Of a stretch of 64,000 nt of DNA, positions 57,672 to 64,000 are shown piece by piece. The stretch's first letter is position 1. Each line of letters opens with the position of its first letter. The translations under genes were made by a program, and so were the position numbers. The notes under the pieces were generated by a model. That model was not told where the DNA came from, did no database searches, and saw only the letters and a program-made list of their open reading frames with translations. Source of the stretch: Alkalidesulfovibrio alkalitolerans DSM 16529 (lineage in GTDB: Bacteria; Desulfobacterota; Desulfovibrionia; Desulfovibrionales; Desulfovibrionaceae); the NCBI RefSeq assembly GCF_000422245.1, contig NZ_ATHI01000005.1:269946-333945 (forward strand), in the 5' to 3' direction.

Positions 57672-58982
57672 TCAGGCGTCTCTTTCGGGCGGCACGCGCA
57701 CGCGCGAAAGCACCACCATGCCCAGAAGGAAGAAGACCGCAATGACCAGCACCGCGGGCCGCGAGCTGCCGGTCCAGTGGCGCATCAGCGCGAAGATCAG
57801 CGGGCCGCCCACGGCCGAAAACTTGGTGACCACCGAGAAATACCCGAAATAACGGGCCGAAGCCTCGCGCGGCACGAGCTTGGCGTAGAGCGAGCGCGAA
57901 AGCGCCTGCGAACCGCCGAGCACCAGCCCCACGAAGCCGCCGAGCACGAAGAACTGCACGGCCGTCTCGATGACGTAGGCGCAGCCCGCCACCCCCGTCC
58001 ACACGGCCAGGGCGACCATGATCGCCGCCTTGGTGCCGATGCGCCCGGCCAGCCGCGCGAAAAGCAGCGAGCCGGCGAAAGCCACGGCCTGGATGACCAG
58101 CAGCGTGATCATCAACTCCGTGGTCGCCAGCCCGAGTTCCTCCGCGCCATAGATGGTGGCCATGCTGATGGTCGTCTGGATGCCGTCGTTATAGAGCAGA
58201 TAGGCCAGCAGGAAGACCGAGGCCGGGCCGCCATGCAACAGCGTGCGCGCCGTGGCCACGGCCTCGTCCACGCCGTGGCGCACGATGTGCGCGATCCCCT
58301 TGCCGTTGCCCGTGGGCGCGTCGCGAAGCGCCAGGAACGTGGGCACGGAGAACCCGGCCCACCACAGCGCGGCCGTAGCGATGGATATCTGCGCGGCCTG
58401 GCCCTGGGTGAGTCCCAGTCGCTCGTGCAGGGCCATGAGAACGAGGCAGAGCAGGAAGTGCAGCCCGCCCCCGATGTACCCGTAGGCGTAGCCCCGGCCG
58501 GAGACCGTGTCGGTCTGCGAATCGGGCACGATGCGCGGCAGGAAGGCGTCGTAGAAGACGTTGGCGCTGTTGAAGCTGGCCTGGGCCAGGGCGAAGAGGA
58601 GCATGGCGGCCACGACGTCGCCGGGCCCCTGGAAGCCGAGGCCGAAGGCCGAGGCCGCGCCGAGCAGGCAGAAGAGGCGCAGGAACGAGCCCGCCCGGCC
58701 CGTGAGGTCGGCGGCCGCGCCGAGCACCGGCGCGAACATGAACACTGCCAGGGCGGAAAGGCCCACGGTCAGCCCCCACAAGGTGGTGGCGCTGACGTTC
58801 GTGCCGAAGACGTCGTAGCCCTCGGGCCCCACGATCCCGGCCGCGAACCAGGCGGGCAGCACGGCCGTGGCCACGGTCAGGATGTAGGCCGAGTTGGCCC
58901 AGTCGTACATGCACCAGGCGCGCACGACCTTCGGGTCGGCGTGCGGCCCGGCGGCCTTGTCTGGCGTGGATTTCAGGGGCAT
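57672..58982 (-). CDS. MFS transporter, Atg22/UMF1 family
   Basis: 436 residues with about twelve transmembrane helices. The N-terminal WCMYDWANSAYILTVATAVLP motif and the LFALAQASFNSANVFYDAFLPRIV segment are characteristic of the UMF1 (Atg22-like) subfamily. Likely effluxes amino acids or another small solute; substrate not predictable. Stands alone. Confidence 0.9.
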   Translation of the reverse strand: MPLKSTPDKAAGPHADPKVVRAWCMYDWANSAYILTVATAVLPAWFAAGIVGPEGYDVFGTNVSATTLWGLTVGLSALAVFMFAPVLGAAADLTGRAGSFLRLFCLLGAASAFGLGFQGPGDVVAAMLLFALAQASFNSANVFYDAFLPRIVPDSQTDTVSGRGYAYGYIGGGLHFLLCLVLMALHERLGLTQGQAAQISIATAALWWAGFSVPTFLALRDAPTGNGKGIAHIVRHGVDEAVATARTLLHGGPASVFLLAYLLYNDGIQTTISMATIYGAEELGLATTELMITLLVIQAVAFAGSLLFARLAGRIGTKAAIMVALAVWTGVAGCAYVIETAVQFFVLGGFVGLVLGGSQALSRSLYAKLVPREASARYFGYFSVVTKFSAVGGPLIFALMRHWTGSSRPAVLVIAVFFLLGMVVLSRVRVPPERDA

Positions 58983-59062
58983 CGTGGCCAGTGTACCGGC
59001 TTTCGCGTCCCGATCAAGCCGAAACCGCGTCCCGTTCCGGGATTTTCACGCCGTAGAGGCTG

Positions 59063-59731
59063 TCACGCCAAAACGCGGCTCGCCCAGATCACCCGGCCGA
59101 CGAGGCGCAGCGCGCCGGTTACGGGCGCGGACGCGGGCAGCTCCATGGCCGCGACGTGCGGGTCGTTCGCCGCGAGCAGGATCTTTCCGGGGCGGCGCTC
59201 GATGCGCCTTACGAGCGCCGCGCCGTCCACGGCGCAGACCATGACCGCACCGGCCGAGGCCTCGCGCCTGCCCTGGTCCACGAGCAGCGCGTCGCCAGGC
59301 AAGAGCCCCGGCGCCATGGCCGGGCCGAGCATGGGCATCAGGCACAGGTCGTCGGAATCGCGCACGCCAAGCGAGGCCAACCAGGAGCGCTTAAAGGCCT
59401 GGCCTTCGGCCTCCTCCGACGCGAGCAGCCTGCCGTCGCGTCCGATTTTCGGCTCCGAGCCCGTGGCCGGAACGAGCGCCCATTCACCGCCAAGGCCCCC
59501 GTCGGCCTGCCCAAGCCGCTCCTCGCCAAGCCCCGTCTCCAGCCACACGGGATTGGCCCCGTAAAGCCGCGTCAGCCGCATGTACCAGTCCGAGGGCACG
59601 GCCCCGCGCCGCTTGGCGTCGGTCACGGCGGCACGCTTGACGCCGAGCACGTTCGCAAGCTCGGCCTGGTTGCGGCTGCCCGAGACGTGCATCATGCGGC
59701 CGAGGATGTCTTCGAGAAACAGGCCTTTCAT
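59063..59731 (-). CDS. CI-like repressor with inactive S24 domain
   Basis: 222 residues. The N-terminal CI-type helix-turn-helix (NQAELANVLGVKRAAVTDAKRRGAVPSDWYMRL) is followed by a linker and a C-terminal S24/LexA-like domain (CLMPMLGPAMAPGLLPGDALLVDQ, AGAVMVCAVDGAALVRRIERR). The usual catalytic Ser (GDSM) is replaced by Ala in GPAMAP, and the Lys is replaced by Arg (LVRRI). Autocleavage is therefore not expected; the domain probably only dimerises. Possibly a domesticated phage repressor. No prophage genes adjoin it. Confidence 0.85.
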   Translation of the reverse strand: MKGLFLEDILGRMMHVSGSRNQAELANVLGVKRAAVTDAKRRGAVPSDWYMRLTRLYGANPVWLETGLGEERLGQADGGLGGEWALVPATGSEPKIGRDGRLLASEEAEGQAFKRSWLASLGVRDSDDLCLMPMLGPAMAPGLLPGDALLVDQGRREASAGAVMVCAVDGAALVRRIERRPGKILLAANDPHVAAMELPASAPVTGALRLVGRVIWASRVLA

Positions 59732-59884
59732 CGCTCCCTCCCGGTTTCGGGCCGCACTGTGGCTTTCGGAACCGCCTCATGTCAAGGCCTTGCGGACAAG
59801 GCTGTCCTGCAAAAACATACGTTCGTTCACGAAACGACTCGCCGGGTCTTTACCTCGCGCCGGGGCGTGGCTATAGTGCACATC

Positions 59885-60682
59885 ATGAAGACGTTCCGCG
59901 CGCGCCTTTTTCTTATCCTTGCGGCCCTGGTGCTGCCCCTTTTGCTGGCCTACTGCGCCACCACGCCCTACACCGGCCGCACGCAGATCATGATGGTCAG
60001 CCAAAGTGAGGAGTTGGCGCTCGGCGAACAGGCTGCGCGGGAAATCCTCAAGGAAGAGAAACTGAGCCAGGACCCCGCGATCAACGCCCAGGTCAGACGC
60101 ATCGGCGAGCGCATTGCGGCCGTGTCCTCGCGCCCGGACTTCAAGTGGGAATTCTTCGTCATTGACAAGGACGTGGCCAACGCCTTCGTTCTGCCGGGAG
60201 GCAAGGTCTTCGTCTACACTGGCATCCTCAAGTACGCCACCGACGATGCGGAACTGGCCACGGTCATGGGCCACGAGGTGGCCCATGCGTTGCTACGCCA
60301 CGGCGCGGAGCGCATGAGCATGGCCATGGCAGCCCAGGGCGTGGGCACCATCGGGGCCATCGCCATCGGCGGCGCAGCAGGCTCGGGCGCGGGCCAGGTC
60401 TTCGCGCAGTCCTACGGCCTCGCGGCCAACGTCGGCGTGATCCTGCCCTTCTCCCGCCGCCAGGAGGAGGAGGCCGACCATGTGGGCCTCAGGCTCATGG
60501 CCGAAGCCGGATACGACCCCGCCAAGGCGCTGGAATTCTGGCAGAACATGGCCGACGACGAGGACGCCGCCAAGCGGCCGCCGACCTTCCTCTCCACCCA
60601 CCCGGCCACCCAAGACCGCATCGAGAACATCCGAGCCCTTGTCCCATGGGCGCGCGGATTCTACCGCCCCCGCACCTCGTAG
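59885..60682 (+). CDS. M48-family metalloprotease lipoprotein
   Basis: 265 residues. Lipoprotein signal peptide with lipobox LLAYC (Cys about 23), then the zinc motif HEVAHALLRHG and the third ligand EEEADHVGLRLM. Similar to LoiP/BepA-type periplasmic proteases. THPATQDRIENI is typical at the C-terminus. Probably an outer-membrane-quality-control protease; the substrate is unknown. Confidence 0.92.
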   Translation: MKTFRARLFLILAALVLPLLLAYCATTPYTGRTQIMMVSQSEELALGEQAAREILKEEKLSQDPAINAQVRRIGERIAAVSSRPDFKWEFFVIDKDVANAFVLPGGKVFVYTGILKYATDDAELATVMGHEVAHALLRHGAERMSMAMAAQGVGTIGAIAIGGAAGSGAGQVFAQSYGLAANVGVILPFSRRQEEEADHVGLRLMAEAGYDPAKALEFWQNMADDEDAAKRPPTFLSTHPATQDRIENIRALVPWARGFYRPRTS

Positions 60683-60782
60683 GGTTTTCCCTCCCTTTAC
60701 ACCATCGCGCGCGTGGGGCATTGTGCCGCCACGGTAAATGGCCGCCGGAGCCCTTTCGGCTCCGGCTTCCATAGGGGGACGC

Positions 60783-62681
60783 ATGGACAAAACGCGCATC
60801 CTCGTGGTGGACGACGAGCGCATCATCGCCATGGACATCCGCCGCACGCTCGAGCGGCTTGGATACGAAGTGCCCGCCACGGCCGCCTCCGGCGAGGAGG
60901 CCGTGTCCCTGGCCGGAGAAACCCGGCCGGATCTGGTGCTCATGGACATCAGCCTCGGAGAGGGCATGGACGGCATCGAAGCCGCGGCTCACATCAAGGC
61001 GTTGTTCAATGTCCCCATCATCTTCCTGACCGCCTACTCCGACGACGAGACCCTGGCCCGCGCCACGGCCGAGCAGCCTTTCGGATTTCTGGTCAAGCCC
61101 TTCGAGGAGCGCGAACTGCACTCCAGCATTGCCGTGGCCCTGACCAAACACGAACTCGAACGCAAACTGCGCGAAGCCAAGCAGCAGGCCGAATCCGCGA
61201 GCCGCGCCAAGTCGGCCTTCCTGGCCAACATGAGCCACGAGATCAGGACGCCCATGAACGGCATCATCGGCATGACCAACCTGCTCGCGGATACCCGCCT
61301 CGACGCCGAGCAGCGCGAGTTCCTGACCATCATAAAGGAGTCGGCCCAGTCTCTGCTCGGCCTGCTCAACGATCTGCTCGACCTTTCCAAGATCGAGGCT
61401 GGCCGCGTGGAATTGGAGGAGGAGCCCTTCGAGTTGCGCGCCTGCGTGGACGGTGTCATGCGCGCCCTGCGCGGCCAGGCGGCGGTCAAACGGCTGGAGC
61501 TTTCCTGGGACGTGGCCCCGGATGTGCCCGACAACCTCCTCGGCGATGCGGACAAGCTCAGGCAGGTGCTTTACAATATAGTAGGCAACGGGGTGAAGTT
61601 CACGGACAGCGGGCGAGTGGAGATGCGGGCCGAACTCGTGGACCTGAGCAACGCCGGAGCGCTGTTGCGCTTCACGGTGCGCGACACGGGCCAGGGTATC
61701 CCCAAGGCCAAGGCGCAGGAGATATTCCAAAGCTTTACCCAGTGCGAGAATTACCTTACCCGCCGCCATGGCGGAGCTGGCGTGGGTTTGGCTATCTCCT
61801 GCCGGATATTGGAACTTTTCGGCGGAGGCATCACGGTGGAGAGCGAACCTGGCAAGGGCAGCGCCTTCGTCTTCACCGCCAGGTTCCGCACCCACGCGCG
61901 CCCCGCGATCAGGGATTCATACGGAGACGCCGCGCTGCTGGCCGAAAAGAGCGTGCTCCTGGTCGAGGACAACATCGCCAACCGACACATGGCCCGGACG
62001 CTGCTGCAGCAGGCCGGGGCCAATGTCCTGGAGGCCGGAAACGGCCGCGAGGCGTTGACGCTCCTGGCCACGTACGCGGACGCGATCGACGTGGTGCTCA
62101 TGGACATTGAAATGCCGGTCATGGACGGCGTGACAGCCATCCGTCTCATTCGCGCGAGCAAGGCCCCAGGGGTCGACCCGAACGTGCCGGTGGTCGCACT
62201 CGCGGGACACGTCATGAAGGGCGACCGGGAACGCTTCATCGCAGCCGGAGCCAACGCCTATCTGACCAAGCCCCTGGACGCTAAAAGCCTTCTGGCTACC
62301 GTTTCGGACCTGGCCCGAAACGATGAAGCCAGACGCACGAGGGCGCAGGCCAAACCGCCCACCGCCCGCGAGATCCGGCTCCTGCGAGAGTCCGGCATGT
62401 CGCCCGGAGCGCTTGCGGCCTTCGCGAACAACGTCCGCTCGTCCATGGAGGCGCTCGACGCGGCAGTTGCGGCCCTTGACCGCGAAAGCGCGGCCAAGGC
62501 GGCCAAAAACGTGCGGGACGCAGCAGCCGGAATCGGAGCGGAACTCGTACAGGATCTGGCCGAGCGGCTTGTCGTCCAGAGTGCTTCGGCTCCCGCACGG
62601 CTCCTGGCCGCCGAAGCCGGACTGCTCGAAGCGGGCGTCTCGGCCACGTTGGCGGCCATCGAATCGCGCCCCGGCGGCTGA
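60783..62681 (+). CDS. Hybrid sensor kinase: receiver-HisKA-HATPase-receiver with degenerate HPt
   Basis: 632 residues from ATG 60783 (AGGGGGAC upstream). An N-terminal receiver (about 1-120, VVDDE...[10 protein letters not shown] with phospho-Asp, LVKPFEE) precedes a HisKA with [16 protein letters not shown] and a HATPase ([31 protein letters not shown]). A second receiver ([29 protein letters not shown]) follows. The last 100 residues resemble an HPt domain, but the His is replaced by Asn ([16 protein letters not shown]). Signal enters through the first receiver, not a membrane sensor. Output partner not adjacent. Confidence 0.9.
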   Translation: MDKTRILVVDDERIIAMDIRRTLERLGYEVPATAASGEEAVSLAGETRPDLVLMDISLGEGMDGIEAAAHIKALFNVPIIFLTAYSDDETLARATAEQPFGFLVKPFEERELHSSIAVALTKHELERKLREAKQQAESASRAKSAFLANMSHEIRTPMNGIIGMTNLLADTRLDAEQREFLTIIKESAQSLLGLLNDLLDLSKIEAGRVELEEEPFELRACVDGVMRALRGQAAVKRLELSWDVAPDVPDNLLGDADKLRQVLYNIVGNGVKFTDSGRVEMRAELVDLSNAGALLRFTVRDTGQGIPKAKAQEIFQSFTQCENYLTRRHGGAGVGLAISCRILELFGGGITVESEPGKGSAFVFTARFRTHARPAIRDSYGDAALLAEKSVLLVEDNIANRHMARTLLQQAGANVLEAGNGREALTLLATYADAIDVVLMDIEMPVMDGVTAIRLIRASKAPGVDPNVPVVALAGHVMKGDRERFIAAGANAYLTKPLDAKSLLATVSDLARNDEARRTRAQAKPPTAREIRLLRESGMSPGALAAFANNVRSSMEALDAAVAALDRESAAKAAKNVRDAAAGIGAELVQDLAERLVVQSASAPARLLAAEAGLLEAGVSATLAAIESRPGG

Positions 62682-62732
62682 CCAAACCCGCCGGGACGCC
62701 CCGAAACCAGCCCGACAAGGAAGAGACGGGCC

Positions 62733-63248
62733 CTAGACCGCGGCCTTCGCCGCTTCGATGGCGGCTGCGTAGTCCGGCTCCTGGGTCACTTCCTTCACGA
62801 GCTGCACGTAGGTCACGCGGCCCTTGCGATCCACCACGAAGACGGCCCGCGCAAGCAGCCTGAGCTCCTTGATGAGCACGCCCCAGTTGAGGCCGAAGGA
62901 GGCCTCGCGATGGTCCGAGAGGGTGACGAGGCGCTCCACGCCCTGAGCCCCGCACCAGCGCTTCTGGGCGAATGGCAGGTCCATGCTCACGGTAAGCATG
63001 ACGATGTCGTCCGAAAGACTCCCGGCCTCCTTATTGAAACGCTTGGTCTCCAACTCGCAGACAGGGGTGTCCAGTGAAGGCACGCTGGCGATGATCAGCA
63101 CCTTTCCGGCGTAGTCGGCCAGCCGCTTTTCCTTCAACTCATTGTCCACGACCGTGAAATCCGGAGCCTTGTCGCCTGCGGCGACGAGATCGCCGAGCAG
63201 CGTCAGGGGGTTGCCGTGCAGGGTCACGGCGTTTGCGCGTTCGTTCAT
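62733..63248 (-). CDS. tpx: Thiol peroxidase (Tpx)
   Basis: 171 residues from ATG 63248. Periplasmic-type peroxiredoxin reducing hydroperoxides. The peroxidatic Cys is in VPSLDTPVCELETKRF and the resolving Cys in FAQKRWCGAQG, both typical of atypical two-Cys Tpx. No signal peptide, so a cytoplasmic location is likely here. Complements rubrerythrin in peroxide defence. Confidence 0.96.
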   Translation of the reverse strand: MNERANAVTLHGNPLTLLGDLVAAGDKAPDFTVVDNELKEKRLADYAGKVLIIASVPSLDTPVCELETKRFNKEAGSLSDDIVMLTVSMDLPFAQKRWCGAQGVERLVTLSDHREASFGLNWGVLIKELRLLARAVFVVDRKGRVTYVQLVKEVTQEPDYAAAIEAAKAAV

Positions 63249-63417
63249 GTCAACGTCCTCCCGGGGGTTTTCATGCTCCACCATAGACCAGACTTTCGGG
63301 TTCAAGGCAAGAGACGAGAAGCGAAGCGCCCAGGGGGCACCCAAATCCATCTGCCACGTCGCGGTCCCGCGCCACGCCGTGGTTGACCCCGAGCCGCGCC
63401 AAGGCTAGACAGCCGCG
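63249..63417. other. Divergent promoter region tpx / membrane protein
   Basis: About 170 bp between diverging genes; no recognisable -35/-10 pair, repeat or regulator site. Confidence 0.4.
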
Positions 63418-63942
63418 ATGAACAAAACCATCGCGGCGTGCGTGTGCGCCCTTCTCATCCTGGTCGGCCTGTGGCAGTTCGTGACCTTCTTCCCCGACCT
63501 CCCGGCTCGCGTGATCACGCAGCAGACAGCCACGGGCGAACCATCACTGGTCATCGCCAAGGCTTTTCTGGGGGCCATCTACACCGTCATTCTGCTCGGC
63601 GGTGGAGCCTACTTCCTGGGCGTGGGCCTGCTCCTGCACAAACTGCCCGAGCGCGCCTTCAGAATCCTGCCCGGCCGCGACCACTGGCTGGCCCCGGAGC
63701 GCAAGGCCGAGACCATCCGTTCGGTGTCCACCCACTTCATCTGGCTGGGCAACGCCACCCTGATCATGTTCGTGGGCACGTTCCAGGCCATCTTCAAGGT
63801 CAACATCGACCATGCCGACCTGAATCTGGACCTGATCACCAATTTCCTCACGACCGGATACCTGACTTACATCTTTATCGCCCTGCTTGTGTTCCGCAAC
63901 CGCTTCCGCACGGACAGGCTCCCCAAGGACGACGGGGCTTAG
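63418..63942 (+). CDS. Uncharacterised membrane protein
   Basis: 174 residues. Four hydrophobic segments: about 5-27 (signal-anchor-like, with VCALLILVGLWQFVTFF), 46-72, 107-125, and 145-160. A small periplasmic loop (PDLPARVITQQTATGEPSL) and a basic C-terminus (RFRTDRLPKDDGA). No motif recognised; not near a related gene. The window ends 58 bp after it with no further feature seen. Confidence 0.72.
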   Translation: MNKTIAACVCALLILVGLWQFVTFFPDLPARVITQQTATGEPSLVIAKAFLGAIYTVILLGGGAYFLGVGLLLHKLPERAFRILPGRDHWLAPERKAETIRSVSTHFIWLGNATLIMFVGTFQAIFKVNIDHADLNLDLITNFLTTGYLTYIFIALLVFRNRFRTDRLPKDDGA

Positions 63943-64000
63943 CGGGCCGCCCGAGGCTCCCGTCCGCCGCGTTTCCGCAAAAAGTCGGAGGCCGCCGCGC

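Overview
The window reads as one contiguous stretch of a GC-rich bacterial chromosome. The gene content points to a sulfate-reducing deltaproteobacterium of the Desulfovibrio type (Desulfovibrionales). The evidence is a perR-like regulator directly ahead of rubrerythrin, selA together with a candidate UGA-containing selenoprotein gene, an archaeal-type aldolase for the early shikimate pathway, hflK/hflC, and a dcw cluster in the order mraZ to ftsZ. The genus is an inference; no marker gene was searched.

Layout. 1-2213: sensor kinase (cut by the window edge) coupled to a FIST sensor. 2404-6530: M18 aminopeptidase, selA, folC. 6633-7727: rubrerythrin and a PerR/Fur-type regulator behind a palindromic operator. 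8149-8225: tRNA-Arg(UCU) with a terminator. 8339-10238: a compact island with a consensus-like promoter, an inverted repeat, a radical SAM/SPASM enzyme, a 99-residue peptide with three tandem six-residue GCC repeats, and a terminator. 10345-13483: RDD membrane protein, two glycosyltransferases and a small repeat protein. 13605-14640: shikimate-pathway aldolase preceded by a Phe-rich leader peptide and attenuator. 14781-18618: glycogen phosphorylase, two zinc-ribbon proteins, a VOC protein. 18898-38047 (minus strand): the dcw cluster mraZ-rsmH-ftsL-ftsI-murE-murF-mraY-murD-ftsW-murG-murC-murB-ftsQ-ftsA-ftsZ, followed by a B12-type radical SAM gene and a coupled small secreted protein. 38541-40975: pyruvate kinase and an HD-domain protein. 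41021-44161: three-gene MacAB-like exporter. 44252-47525: two phosphohexomutases. 47618-49548: hflKC. 49814-54555: enolase, coaX, a Cys-rich secreted protein, corA, hemW. 54768-56551: small uncharacterised genes, including the UGA-interrupted dual-CxxC gene. 56652-63942: lytic transglycosylase, MFS transporter, S24-like repressor, M48 lipoprotein protease, hybrid histidine kinase, thiol peroxidase, and a membrane protein.

Themes. Most of the window is housekeeping: peptidoglycan precursor synthesis and division (dcw, lytic transglycosylase), glycogen/hexose-phosphate metabolism (glgP, pgm, manB-like, pyk, eno), and peroxide defence (perR-rbr, tpx). Five copies of a roughly 70-130 bp imperfect palindrome sit in intergenic gaps. 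The three observations most worth following up are the radical SAM/GCC-repeat peptide pair (8436-10071), the Phe-codon attenuator (14472-14640), and the in-frame UGA followed by a 9-bp hairpin between two CxxC motifs (56300-56551). MraZ-type GTGGG repeats occur ahead of both mraZ and pyk.
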